15,054 nt of DNA from a bacterium (GCA_023246535.1 JAHFIF010000020.1:1-15054); one strand, 5' to 3'. Positions 1 through 8,221 are shown, counted from the first letter of the stretch. Made by a program: numbers and translations. The notes: a model not told the origin generated them from the sequence alone.

Positions 1-1
1 A

Positions 2-334
2 ACCATTACCACCACCTCGAATGCGGCCAATGGTTATTCGACCACGGTCATCGGCGATGGTCACTTGCGGACGGCGGGCGGCAGTTTCATTGGCGACGTC
101 ACGGACGGTGCGGTCACGACCGGCGCCGATGAATACGGCATTGGATTGTCAGGAACCGACAAAGCGTTTAGCGATGATGAGGCGGTCAACACCACGCCGC
201 TCACCGTCGCCGCGAATTCCGGAACCGTTACCTCGTCGGCGGTCGTTGTCACCTTTAAGGCGGCACCCGGCAGCACGAGCGCGGCTGGCAAGTATTCGCA
301 AATTGCCACATTTATTACAAGCGGGTCATTTTAA
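2..334 (+). CDS. C-terminal part of an exported beta-sandwich surface protein (5' end outside window)
   Basis: The reading frame is open from the first base of the window and ends at TAA 332-334, giving at least 110 residues, so the true start lies upstream. The visible part is rich in Thr, Ser, Gly, Ala and Val and reads as alternating beta strands. It begins with a TTTSNAANGYS-type segment that resembles the LTTNAGSG segment of the downstream paralogues, has a GADEYGIGLSG segment matching their SGYGICVGS segment, and ends in YSQIATFITSGSF, which matches their YADTLTFVATGTF ending. Unlike them it has no cysteine in the visible part. It lies 5 bp upstream of the next gene and is probably in the same transcript. 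I infer a secreted or surface structural protein related to the following array; no enzymatic motif is seen. Confidence 0.75.
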   Translation, partial: TITTTSNAANGYSTTVIGDGHLRTAGGSFIGDVTDGAVTTGADEYGIGLSGTDKAFSDDEAVNTTPLTVAANSGTVTSSAVVVTFKAAPGSTSAAGKYSQIATFITSGSF

Positions 335-339
335 CCCAT

Positions 340-1407
340 ATGAGAACAGATCATAAATCGGTCTTAGCGAAAGTTTTAACAGCGATCGTCATCGCGGTTT
401 CGGCTTTTCAATTCGGTCTGTTCCCGGCGTTGGCCGCTTCGCCGACGGTGATGAAAGACACGCTCAGCGACCAGACCGCCAGCGCGGCCGGCGTGACGCA
501 TAACTTAAGCATGACGCTGCCCGGCGGCGGCATCACGCCCGGCACGACCGGTACTTTGGTAATAACCTGGACCGGTTTTTCGGCGATGGCCGGCACACCG
601 GCCGTTACTTGCGGCACCGGCACGGCCACCAGCTTATTTTCCGGCGGCAATGTTTTAACCATCACTTCCGGCGGTACGGCTTGTTCGGGAACGCTCTCCG
701 TCGCGGCTTTTACCGGCACTAACTCGGCCTCGGTTGGATCGAATACGGTCACCGTAGTAACCGGCGTCGGCACCGGCGGCATTAGCGGATCGTTCGCGAT
801 CGCGATCGTTTCGGCCGACCAAGTGGCAATTACCGCTTCCATTGATCCGTCAATCACTTTTAACGTCGGCACCCAGGCCTCGGGCACGGCTTGCGCCGGG
901 TCTTTCTCCGGCAACGGCGGAACGGTTGCTTTGGGAACGCTGACCACCGGCGCGGTCGCCACTTCCGATAACGGCTCGATCGCCAACATTTGCTCGCGCC
1001 TGACGACCAACGCCGGCAGCGGCGCGACCGTGACAGTCAAATCATTGAACGGCGCGCTAAAATCCGGATCCGACCAGATTACTTCGGGAACCGCGACGCT
1101 GGTGGCCGGCACCTCAGGCTACGGCATTTGCGTCGGCTCGGCCGGCACCTCAAGCGAAACCGGCAAAGACACGACCACGCCGACCAGCGCCACGCCGGTG
1201 GCAACCGCGCCTTTCGCCAGCACCTGCACCAACGCGGCGCACAATGTCGGCGCGCTGACCACTTCGGCACAAAGCATTTGGTCAGTCCCCAATGCCTCGC
1301 AGAATGCCTACTTTAAAATGTATGTGAAGGCCGCCATCTCCGGTACCGTACCCGCCCACACCGATTACGCCGACACCTTAACCTTTGTGGCGACCGGAAC
1401 GTTCTAA
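340..1407 (+). CDS. Exported six-cysteine surface protein, array paralogue 1
   Basis: A 355-aa protein with an N-terminal signal peptide (basic start, hydrophobic core about residues 10-30, likely cleavage after ALA near residue 32). Two beta-rich halves follow: about 33-160, beginning with the family motif MKDTLS, and about 161-355, beginning ITASIDPSITFNVG. Six cysteines (91, 115, 185, 218, 264, 296) occupy the same places in the three next genes, suggesting three disulfides outside the cytoplasm. The C-terminus is a beta strand ending in FVATGTF; there is no LPXTG signal or C-terminal membrane segment. No clear Shine-Dalgarno site precedes the ATG, which lies 5 bp after the previous stop, so translational coupling is possible. 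I know no named family for it; the end of the second half is reminiscent of WxL or fimbrial beta-sandwich proteins but has no W-x-L motif. Function (structural surface subunit) is inferred. Confidence 0.85.
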   Translation: MRTDHKSVLAKVLTAIVIAVSAFQFGLFPALAASPTVMKDTLSDQTASAAGVTHNLSMTLPGGGITPGTTGTLVITWTGFSAMAGTPAVTCGTGTATSLFSGGNVLTITSGGTACSGTLSVAAFTGTNSASVGSNTVTVVTGVGTGGISGSFAIAIVSADQVAITASIDPSITFNVGTQASGTACAGSFSGNGGTVALGTLTTGAVATSDNGSIANICSRLTTNAGSGATVTVKSLNGALKSGSDQITSGTATLVAGTSGYGICVGSAGTSSETGKDTTTPTSATPVATAPFASTCTNAAHNVGALTTSAQSIWSVPNASQNAYFKMYVKAAISGTVPAHTDYADTLTFVATGTF

Positions 1408-1424
1408 AATCAGACTAAAATCTT

Positions 1425-1429
1425 AAGGA
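1425..1429 (+). promoter_or_regulatory. Ribosome binding site of array paralogue 2
   Basis: AAGGA lies 4 nt before ATG 1434 and 10 nt before the in-frame ATG 1440. Because 4 nt is short, the true start may be 1440, which would remove two residues (M, I) from the signal peptide. It is one of the few clear Shine-Dalgarno sequences in the gene run. Confidence 0.5.
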
Positions 1430-1433
1430 CGAA

Positions 1434-2486
1434 ATGATTATGTTTTGGTTGAAAAAACCACAAGTTTCGAAAGCATTGATCGCGGCGATCGTCTTCATGG
1501 TCGTCTTCGGATTTGACGCCAGCTCGGTTTTTGCCGCGACGGCGACCGCGATGAAGGATGTCATGGATAGGAATAAAGTGGGCGTGGTTGCCGTTGGCCA
1601 CTCGGTCACGATGACCTTGCCGACCGGAACCTTTAACGGAACGCTTGTTCTTACTTACACTAACTTCACGGCATTTGCCGGAACGCCGACCGGGACCTGC
1701 GCCAGCGGCACGCTTGGTTCGGGAACCGCCAGCTCAAACGCCGCCACCATTACCCTTACCGGCTGCACGGCTGGCGCTTTAACTCTAACTTCATTTACCG
1801 GCACCAATCCCGCCTCGCCGGGATCAAATTTGGTTACATTAAGCGGCAGCGCCGGTTTGACCGGCAGTTTTGCCGTCACGACCGTGACTGATGACCAGAT
1901 CGCCGTGACCGCGTCCATTGACCCGTCAATCACCTTTAACGTCGGGGCGCAAGCTGCGGCGACGGCTTGCGACGGAACATTTGCGGGCAATGGCGGCTCG
2001 GTCGCGTTGGGAACGCTCACAACCGGCGCGGTTGCCAGCTCGGACGCGTCATCGGTTCAGCATATTTGCACCCGCGTCACGACCAATGCCGGCTCGGGCA
2101 TGGCCGTTTCGGTCAAATCTTTAAATGCGGCTTTGCAATCGGTGGCGGTTTCCGGCGATAAGATCAACTCGGCAACGGCGACGCTGGTCGCCGGCACCTC
2201 CGGCTACGGCTTGTGCGCCGGTTCGGCCGGCGGCGATTCGGGCCGGGATGCAACCACGCCGGCCGGTGCCGTACCAACCGATATTGCGCCATTTAGCAGC
2301 ACCTGCACCAGCACTGTTCACAACGTTGGCGCGCTCACCACCAGCGCGCAAAATGTTTGGAATACATCAAGTGCCGTGGCCAATGGTTTTTACCGGCTCT
2401 ATGTGAAAGCCGCCATCTCCGGTACGGTTCCCGCCCACACCGATTACGCCGACACTTTAACCTTTGTGGCAACTGGTACGTTCTAA
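1434..2486 (+). CDS. Exported six-cysteine surface protein, array paralogue 2
   Basis: A 350-aa paralogue with the same plan: signal peptide (hydrophobic core about 11-27, likely cleavage after VFA near residue 34), first beta domain beginning MKDVMDR, the ITASIDPSITFNVG-type junction near residue 158 (here VTASIDPSITFNV), and a second beta domain ending TLTFVATGTF. Cysteines are at 89, 111, 179, 212, 261 and 291, in register with its neighbours. The signal peptide (VFGFDASSVFAA) and a block of the second domain are almost identical at DNA level to the next gene, indicating recent duplication or gene conversion. The gene lies 26 bp after paralogue 1 and 14 bp before paralogue 3. There is no anchoring motif, so attachment may depend on partner proteins such as the DUF916-like product. 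Function is inferred as a structural surface subunit. Confidence 0.85.
   Translation: MIMFWLKKPQVSKALIAAIVFMVVFGFDASSVFAATATAMKDVMDRNKVGVVAVGHSVTMTLPTGTFNGTLVLTYTNFTAFAGTPTGTCASGTLGSGTASSNAATITLTGCTAGALTLTSFTGTNPASPGSNLVTLSGSAGLTGSFAVTTVTDDQIAVTASIDPSITFNVGAQAAATACDGTFAGNGGSVALGTLTTGAVASSDASSVQHICTRVTTNAGSGMAVSVKSLNAALQSVAVSGDKINSATATLVAGTSGYGLCAGSAGGDSGRDATTPAGAVPTDIAPFSSTCTSTVHNVGALTTSAQNVWNTSSAVANGFYRLYVKAAISGTVPAHTDYADTLTFVATGTF
2119..2186 (+). repeat. Near-identical coding block shared by paralogues 2 and 3 (copy a)
   Basis: This 68-bp stretch, encoding the KSLNAALQSVAVSGDKINS region, recurs 1077 bp downstream (3196-3263) with a single silent difference (aatgcg versus aatgca). Surrounding parts of the two genes differ far more, which points to gene conversion or a very recent partial duplication. 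Confidence 0.8.
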
Positions 2487-2500
2487 AAAAATAGGCTAAA

Positions 2501-3565
2501 ATGTTTAGTGGTATGTTCATATCTTTCATCCGCAAAACGACGGTTGCAAAAGCGCTGACAGCGGTAATCTTGTTCATTGTCGTTTTCGGATTTGACGCCA
2601 GCTCGGTTTTTGCCGCGACGGTCACGGGCATGAGCGATGTCATGAGCCGCGTTCAGACGAGCGCGACTTCAGTTACGCACTCGGTCAGCATGACGGTGCC
2701 AAGCGGAACGTATAGCGGCACGGTCATTCTCACTTACACTAACTTCTCAGGTTTTGCCGGCACGCCGACCGGGACGTGTGTCGGCGGTACGGTCGGTTCG
2801 GGCACGGTGGGCTCGAATACGGCAACGGTAACTTTGACGAGCTGCACGGCCGGCACGCTGACCATTACGTCGTTTACCGGCACCAATCCCGCCGGCGCGG
2901 GATCGAACTTGGTGACCGTCACCGGCGCCGCCGGCTTGACCGGCTCGTTCGCCGTGACCACGGTTACCAGCGACCAAGTTTCAATTACCGCTTCCATCGA
3001 TCCGTCGATCACCTTTAATGTTGGCTCGCAAGCTTCGGCCACTGCTTGCGACGGAACTTTCTCGGGTAACGGCGGAACGGTCGGTTTGGGAACCTTGACG
3101 ACCGGCGCGGTCGCCAGCTCCGATGCGTCGTCGGTGCCGCACATTTGTTCGCGCATTACGACCAACGCCGGTTCCGGCGCCGCGGTTTCCGTTAAATCTT
3201 TAAATGCAGCTTTGCAATCGGTGGCGGTTTCCGGCGATAAGATCAACTCGGCAACGGCGACGCTCGCAGCCGGCACCTCCGGCTACGGCTTGTGCGCCGG
3301 TTCGGCCGGCGGTGATTCGGGCAAAGACGTGACCACGCCGGTCGGCGCTTCGCCCGCTGCGGTTTCGCCGTTCAACAGCGCTTGCACCAGCGCTGTCCAT
3401 AACGTTGGTGCTTTAACAACCAGCGCCCAAAACGTTTGGAATACCACCGGCGCCGTGGCCAACGGCTTCTTCCGCTTGTACGTTAAAGCCGCCATCTCCG
3501 GTACGGTTCCCGCCCATACCGATTACGCCGACACGCTCACCTTTATCGCGACCGGTACGTTTTAA
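2501..3565 (+). CDS. Exported six-cysteine surface protein, array paralogue 3
   Basis: A 354-aa paralogue. Its signal peptide core spans about residues 15-33 and ends DASSVFAA as in paralogue 2, with likely cleavage near residue 38. The first beta domain begins MSDVMSR, the ITASIDPSITFNVG junction is near residue 162, and the protein ends TLTFIATGTF. Cysteines are at 93, 115, 183, 216, 265 and 295. A second in-frame ATG at 2513 (four codons later) is an alternative start; neither has a good Shine-Dalgarno site (only a weak AGG near 2493). The 14-bp gap to paralogue 2 supports co-transcription. It is closest to paralogue 2, and parts of both domains are close to identical. No catalytic residues or cell-wall sorting signal are visible. 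A structural or adhesive role at the cell surface is inferred. Confidence 0.85.
   Translation: MFSGMFISFIRKTTVAKALTAVILFIVVFGFDASSVFAATVTGMSDVMSRVQTSATSVTHSVSMTVPSGTYSGTVILTYTNFSGFAGTPTGTCVGGTVGSGTVGSNTATVTLTSCTAGTLTITSFTGTNPAGAGSNLVTVTGAAGLTGSFAVTTVTSDQVSITASIDPSITFNVGSQASATACDGTFSGNGGTVGLGTLTTGAVASSDASSVPHICSRITTNAGSGAAVSVKSLNAALQSVAVSGDKINSATATLAAGTSGYGLCAGSAGGDSGKDVTTPVGASPAAVSPFNSACTSAVHNVGALTTSAQNVWNTTGAVANGFFRLYVKAAISGTVPAHTDYADTLTFIATGTF
3196..3263 (+). repeat. Near-identical coding block shared by paralogues 2 and 3 (copy b)
   Basis: Second copy of the 68-bp block at 2119-2186, differing at one silent position. Confidence 0.8.
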
Positions 3566-3593
3566 ATGAACGCCACGCCGTAATCCTCGTCGT

Positions 3594-4664
3594 ATGCAGT
3601 TAAAAAAAGTTCAAAAAGCCTCCTTTGCGAAATTTTTAACACTCGCCACGATTTTGGTTTCGGTCTTTGTCATGAATGCGGGGACGGCGAACGCTTTGGT
3701 CCCGACCTTAATGAAAGATACCTTGAGCCGCGAAAAAACCAGCACGACTGCGGCGCATGTCATAAGCATGACGCTGCCCGCCGGCGGCATTACGACCGGT
3801 AATACGTTAACCATTACCTATCCGGGCACTTTTGGAACGTTGACGACAACGCCTGACGTTATTTGCGGCGCCGGTTCGGCCACGGCCGGTTTAGGCACGA
3901 CGGTCTTAACATTGACCGGCGGCGCGACGCCATGCACCGGCACCTTGCTCGTCGGCAGTGTTACGCCGTTCACCTCCACCAACCCCGGCTCGAACGGTTC
4001 GTATGTCGTGACTTTGGCCGGCTCGGCCAGCATTACCGGTTCGTTCGCCGTGACCATTGTGACTGACGACCAAGTTTCGATCACCGCCTCCATTGACCCG
4101 TCGATCACCTTTAACGTTGGCACGCAGTCATCCGGCACGGCTTGTTCGGGATCGTTCGCCGGCAACGGCGGCACGGTCGCTTTGGGCACGTTGACGACCG
4201 GCGCGGTCGCGACTTCCGATACAAGCGTCGCGAACATTTGCACGCGCGTGACGACCAACGCCGGCACCGGCGCGGTGGTAAAGGTAAAATCATTGAATGC
4301 CGCGCTTAAATCAACCGCGGTTCCCGGCGACACGATCGCTTCGACATCGGCCACGTTATCCGCCGGAACTTCCGGCTATGGCGTTTGCGTCGGCTCCGGC
4401 GGCGGCGCCAGCGAAACCGGCAAAGACGTCACCACGCCGGTCGGCGCTTCGCCGGTGGCAACTTCGCCGTTTAACGGCTCGTGCACGACCGCCGCGCACG
4501 CCGTCGGCGGTCTCACGACCGGCGCACAAAGCATTTGGTCGCTGGCGAACGCTTCGCAAAACGCTTACTTCAAGATCTACGTTAAAGCCGCCATTTCCGG
4601 CACCGTTCCCGCGCATAGCGATTACAGCGACACGTTGACCTTTGTCGCCACCGCCACTTTCTAA
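3594..4664 (+). CDS. Exported six-cysteine surface protein, array paralogue 4
   Basis: A 356-aa paralogue with a signal peptide (basic MQLKKVQK start, hydrophobic core about 12-28, likely cleavage after ANA near residue 34). The first beta domain begins MKDTLSREKTS and the second begins at the ITASIDPSITFNVG junction near residue 163, ending TLTFVATATF. Cysteines are at 91, 114, 184, 216, 265 and 297. In the first domain it resembles paralogue 1 (LPxGGIT) more than paralogues 2 and 3, so the array holds two sub-types in the order 1-type, 2-type, 2-type, 1-type. No Shine-Dalgarno site is evident before the ATG. It is followed 21 bp later by the DUF916-like gene. As for its neighbours, I infer a secreted structural subunit without its own anchor. 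Confidence 0.85.
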   Translation: MQLKKVQKASFAKFLTLATILVSVFVMNAGTANALVPTLMKDTLSREKTSTTAAHVISMTLPAGGITTGNTLTITYPGTFGTLTTTPDVICGAGSATAGLGTTVLTLTGGATPCTGTLLVGSVTPFTSTNPGSNGSYVVTLAGSASITGSFAVTIVTDDQVSITASIDPSITFNVGTQSSGTACSGSFAGNGGTVALGTLTTGAVATSDTSVANICTRVTTNAGTGAVVKVKSLNAALKSTAVPGDTIASTSATLSAGTSGYGVCVGSGGGASETGKDVTTPVGASPVATSPFNGSCTTAAHAVGGLTTGAQSIWSLANASQNAYFKIYVKAAISGTVPAHSDYSDTLTFVATATF

Positions 4665-4685
4665 AATTCCTATTCACCACATTGT

Positions 4686-5660
4686 ATGAAGAAATTCATT
4701 GGCTCGGTATTTCTAGCATTGGTTTTCGGCTTCGGCTTGGCCCACAGCGCGCACGCGTTGACGCTTTCGCCGTTGACCTTTGAGATTACGGCCAAACCGG
4801 GCGAGACGCAGGAGGTCGTGGCCAAACTTTTTAACGAAAACAAGAAAGAAGCGCTTTCGATCAAGCCGGGCGTGATGAGTTTTAAGACCAAGGATGAAAC
4901 GGGCCAGCCGGATTTTTTCAACGACACGACCGGACTCGATCTGCAAAATTGGATCAGCTTGCCCAACGCCGTCACGCTGGCGCCGGACGAGACGCGCTCG
5001 GTGGTCATCACCGTCGCCATTCCAAAGAGCGCCGACCCGGGCGGACACTATGCCGCCATTTTCTGGGGGACGTCCGCGCCGTCGGTTCAGGAGAGCGGCA
5101 CCGGCATTGAAGGCCGCATCGCCACCCTTATTTTGGTCAACGTCGAGGGTAATGTTAAGGAAGACGCCAAGATCATCCAATTCAATCCGGTCAAATCGGT
5201 TGTTACGCACTTGCCAATGAATTTTGTCGTCCGTTTCCAGAACAGCGGCACGGTGCACGTCCATCCGGCCGGCAACGTCATCATTTGGAACATGTTCGGC
5301 CGCAAATCAACCATGCCGTTGCCGTTCAATATTCAGCCTTCGACAGGCAACGTGTTGCCCAAGAGCATTCGCCAATACAGTTTGACCTGGGTAAAGAACA
5401 CGCTGGATAAATCGGCTTCCGAGTGGTCGCAAGAATGGAATAACTTTGCGTTTGGCCGCTACACCGCCGAACTTGACGCTACTTACGGCGTCGGCAATAC
5501 CTTGGTCATTGCGCGCACCTCGTTCTGGGTGATCCCATGGATGGTTTCGCTCGTCGGTTTGGCGGCGCTCATTGTGTTGTTCTTCATCCTGCGCCTGCTG
5601 CTGATCAGCTACAATAAATCGATCATCCGCAAATACACGCAAGGCAACGGCCGCCGATAA
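4686..5660 (+). CDS. DUF916/WxL-interacting-like membrane-anchored surface protein
   Basis: A 324-aa protein with a signal peptide (core about 5-20, likely cleavage after AHA at residue 24). A first Ig-like domain covers about 25-155 and carries the DUF916-like pattern LSPLTFEITAKPGE, WISLPNAVTLAPDE and PGGHYAAIFWG. A second domain (about 160-275) resembles the DUF3324 half, with VVRFQNSGTVHVHPAGNV. One C-terminal membrane segment (about 281-307) is followed by a short basic cytoplasmic tail. In Firmicutes, DUF916 proteins are encoded with WxL proteins and are thought to hold them at the cell wall. By analogy, this protein would be a membrane-tethered partner for the four upstream proteins that lack anchors. 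Its place directly after the array (21 bp) supports that. The family match comes from pattern recognition only, so the exact family is moderately certain and the architecture is firm. Confidence 0.75.
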   Translation: MKKFIGSVFLALVFGFGLAHSAHALTLSPLTFEITAKPGETQEVVAKLFNENKKEALSIKPGVMSFKTKDETGQPDFFNDTTGLDLQNWISLPNAVTLAPDETRSVVITVAIPKSADPGGHYAAIFWGTSAPSVQESGTGIEGRIATLILVNVEGNVKEDAKIIQFNPVKSVVTHLPMNFVVRFQNSGTVHVHPAGNVIIWNMFGRKSTMPLPFNIQPSTGNVLPKSIRQYSLTWVKNTLDKSASEWSQEWNNFAFGRYTAELDATYGVGNTLVIARTSFWVIPWMVSLVGLAALIVLFFILRLLLISYNKSIIRKYTQGNGRR

Positions 5661-5674
5661 AATCATCATCTAGG

Positions 5675-5717
5675 CGCAACCGCCGGACCTGCCCGCAAGG
5701 CCGGTTCGGCGGTTGCG
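5675..5717 (+). terminator. Strong intergenic hairpin, possible weak or partial terminator
   Basis: 5675-5689 and 5703-5717 form a 15-bp stem with one G-U pair, and three more G-C pairs can form inside the 13-nt loop. Only three Ts follow (5718-5720), so termination would be weak. It ends 17 bp before the next start codon, where no Shine-Dalgarno site is seen. It could instead reduce read-through, protect the upstream mRNA end, or control translation of the next gene. Confidence 0.45.
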
Positions 5718-5734
5718 TTTCCGCGTCGCCATCT

Positions 5735-8059
5735 ATGTTCCGTTTTACAAAACGAACGGTCGATGAATTCATTGGCGTTTTTTTGGCGATCTTTTTGATA
5801 TCCGCGGCTTTTTTAAGCGTTCGCGCGGCGCAAGTGACCGCGGTCAGCGATACCATGTCGCGCGGCAAGGTGTCGACGGCCGCCAATCACAATGTCGTTT
5901 TCGTCACGCCAAGCGGCGCGGCCGAGGGGTCGACGATGAGCGTTACTTTTCCGACCGGTTTTGGCACTTCCGGGATGACGGCCGACGATGTTGATCTTTT
6001 CGACAATGGTTTGCCGGTTTCCACGGCCGCCGACTGTTACGGAACCGAGCAAGCAGCCGCCGTTTGGCTCGGCAACACCTTGTCTTTTCAAATTTGTCCC
6101 GGGGACGGGGGAGCGTTTGCGCCCGGCAGCACCGTCTCGATCGTTATCGGCACCGATGCGGTCGATTACGGCGTGGGCGTTAATCGCGTCATCAACCCCG
6201 CCGTTAGCGGGGCTTATCGGCTGGCGATCGGCGGCAGTTTTGGCGATACGGGATCGGCGCCCATCTCGATCGGACTCGATGACCAGGTGGGCGTGACGGC
6301 GTGCATTGGCGAGGCTTGCAACATTGCGCCCCCGCCGCCGCCGGTCGTTATTCAACCGGTTATCGGCGGCAGCTCCGGTCCGGGACAAACGCCGGCGCCG
6401 CGAATGATCGGCGTGACCATCGATCAAATAACGGTTACGACGGCCCGGATCAGCTGGCAAACGGACATTGCCTCGAATTCGTACGTTCGTTACGGACTTA
6501 GTTCGTCGTACGGCCAGGTTTATGGCATCAACGATTACGTAACCGACCATTCCCTGGTTTTGATCGGGCTGAAACCGGGAACAACCTACCATTTGGCGGC
6601 GCGATCAATGGGCGTCTTCGGCGACGTTGCTATTTCGGCGGATCAAACGTTCACAACGCTATCGGTTAAAAAGGCCGTTTTGCCGCAAATATCGGATATT
6701 GTTTTGGAATCGATCGGCGGAACCGAAGTTGTGGTCAGCTGGAAGACCGATGTGCCGACCTACTGGGAAATTGATTTTGGTCGAACGGACAATTACGGCA
6801 ACGAAGTTAACAATGGTGTTTTTGATACCGCGCACACGACCACGCTGGGCAATTTAAGTCCGAATACCACGTACCATTTTCATATTTTAGCCACGGACGC
6901 CAACGGCGACCAGGCCTATTCCCCCGACCAGTCCTTTACGACGTTCGATACGATCGCCCCGGCAATTTCTTTGGCGCATGTTGAATTCATTACGCCGCAT
7001 TCCGCTGACGTTGTTTGGCAAACGAATAAGCCGGCCACGGGCGGCGTTCGTTTTGGTCCGAGCGCACTGTACGAAGGCGGCGAAGCAATCGAAACGACAG
7101 GTTTTGCCACGTTGCATCGCGTCAGTTTGACCAACCTAAACGCTGGCACGCTGTATCATTATAAAATTTTTCAAACCGATCATTCGGGTAACGATGCGCA
7201 GAGCGCCGACCAGATCTTTTTGACCGGAAGCATCGTGGCTGTGCCGATGCCGCCCGGTCCGAACAAACCGGAGATTCCCGGACAGGGGACAAGCAAAGCG
7301 GTGGCAATCGGCAGCGGCCAGATCATTGCGACCGTTAACGGCGTGCCGGCCGAAATAACCGCGAATTTAATGAACGCGATCGTCGACGGCATCATTGGTC
7401 TGCAATTGCCGGATTCGCTAACGTCGAAAACGACCAGCTCGGCTCTGGTTCAGGTCGGCAACGATACATATGCATTCACCCAAGGAACCGATGGTGCCTA
7501 TCGCGTCTTTTTCGCGGCGTCGGCGTCGTCGGGCACGGTTCCGGTAACGGTTACGATCAAGTATGCGGACGGGGCATCGGTTTATGCCAGTTGGAAGCTC
7601 GAAGTTGTTCCCGGTGGAACGATTTTCGAGAATGTCAACGGAACCAAGGTTCCGGTGCCCGGCGCCAAAGTCACGATCCTTAAGAATGGCATGCCTTGGG
7701 ACGGATCGGTTTATGGCCAAAACGGCTATGAAGAATCAGCGCCCAACGGCGGTTATGGGTTTTTCGTTCCCAAAGACACATACTCGTTAAAAATTGAAAA
7801 AAATGGTTATAAAACTAAGATTATCGAAATTAAACCGTCGCTTGGGCCGATCAACGAGCAGATAGGCTTGGATAAAGAGACACCTAAGATCGTTAGTCTG
7901 CCAAAAAACCTCGTTAATTTTGCCAAGTTTGCCGCTAGTCAGCCGGCTTGTGTCTTCCCATGGATGCTGCTTCTCATGGTTGCCCTGTTTTTAATTCGCC
8001 GCTATGTTAAGCAAAAAGCGGTTGTAGATGAGACCATAAGATCAATATTTAAAAAATAA
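5735..8059 (+). CDS. Membrane-anchored surface protein with array-type N-domain and three FN3-like domains
   Basis: A 774-aa protein. Residues 12-31 form a signal peptide. Residues about 32-190 resemble the first domain of the upstream array proteins (SDTMSRGKVSTAANH near the start, LDDQVGVTACI at the end, like DDQVSITASI). A proline-rich linker (about 198-222) follows. Three fibronectin type III-like domains lie at about 222-309, 314-404 and 407-498, each with the core pattern (ISWQTD W241, VSWKTD W336, VVWQTN W428, then LxPxTTYHF-type strands). A beta region spans about 515-625. A carboxypeptidase-regulatory/CnaB-like domain spans about 628-705 (VPGAKVTILKNG, GGYGFFVPKDTYSLKIEKNGYK). A membrane segment (about 741-756) and a basic tail end the protein. 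No isopeptide or catalytic residues were identified. Its array-like N-domain could interact with the array proteins while its C-terminus anchors it; this is inference. Confidence 0.85.
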   Translation: MFRFTKRTVDEFIGVFLAIFLISAAFLSVRAAQVTAVSDTMSRGKVSTAANHNVVFVTPSGAAEGSTMSVTFPTGFGTSGMTADDVDLFDNGLPVSTAADCYGTEQAAAVWLGNTLSFQICPGDGGAFAPGSTVSIVIGTDAVDYGVGVNRVINPAVSGAYRLAIGGSFGDTGSAPISIGLDDQVGVTACIGEACNIAPPPPPVVIQPVIGGSSGPGQTPAPRMIGVTIDQITVTTARISWQTDIASNSYVRYGLSSSYGQVYGINDYVTDHSLVLIGLKPGTTYHLAARSMGVFGDVAISADQTFTTLSVKKAVLPQISDIVLESIGGTEVVVSWKTDVPTYWEIDFGRTDNYGNEVNNGVFDTAHTTTLGNLSPNTTYHFHILATDANGDQAYSPDQSFTTFDTIAPAISLAHVEFITPHSADVVWQTNKPATGGVRFGPSALYEGGEAIETTGFATLHRVSLTNLNAGTLYHYKIFQTDHSGNDAQSADQIFLTGSIVAVPMPPGPNKPEIPGQGTSKAVAIGSGQIIATVNGVPAEITANLMNAIVDGIIGLQLPDSLTSKTTSSALVQVGNDTYAFTQGTDGAYRVFFAASASSGTVPVTVTIKYADGASVYASWKLEVVPGGTIFENVNGTKVPVPGAKVTILKNGMPWDGSVYGQNGYEESAPNGGYGFFVPKDTYSLKIEKNGYKTKIIEIKPSLGPINEQIGLDKETPKIVSLPKNLVNFAKFAASQPACVFPWMLLLMVALFLIRRYVKQKAVVDETIRSIFKK

Positions 8060-8061
8060 TA

Positions 8062-8079
8062 TCTAAATTAAGGGAAATA
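8062..8079 (+). promoter_or_regulatory. Conserved AT-rich element upstream of leader promoter 1
   Basis: The pattern TCTAAATTnAGnnAAATA occurs here and at 14215-14232 at exactly the same distance from the -35 box, while the bases around it differ. In copy 2 its core CTAAATTTAG is a perfect palindrome; here it has one mismatch. It could be an operator or UP-type element; AT-richness makes chance similarity possible. Confidence 0.35.
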
Positions 8080-8102
8080 AACCGATTTTCAAGGATATAC
8101 AC

Positions 8103-8131
8103 TTGAAATTAAGCCAAAAATGTGGTATAGT
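8103..8131 (+). promoter_or_regulatory. Sigma70-type promoter of leader/ncRNA copy 1
   Basis: TTGAAA (8103-8108) and TATAGT (8126-8131) are separated by 17 bp, with a TG one base before the -10 box (extended -10). Transcription should start near 8138. The same promoter stands at 14256-14284. Confidence 0.8.
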
Positions 8132-8221
8132 GTATGTGTAAGTTCTTTAGAGGGCAAAAACTAGCCCAATAAAGCGAAAAATAAAACAAAAACCAAAACG
8201 AACCAGTCTTTAGGGATAACT

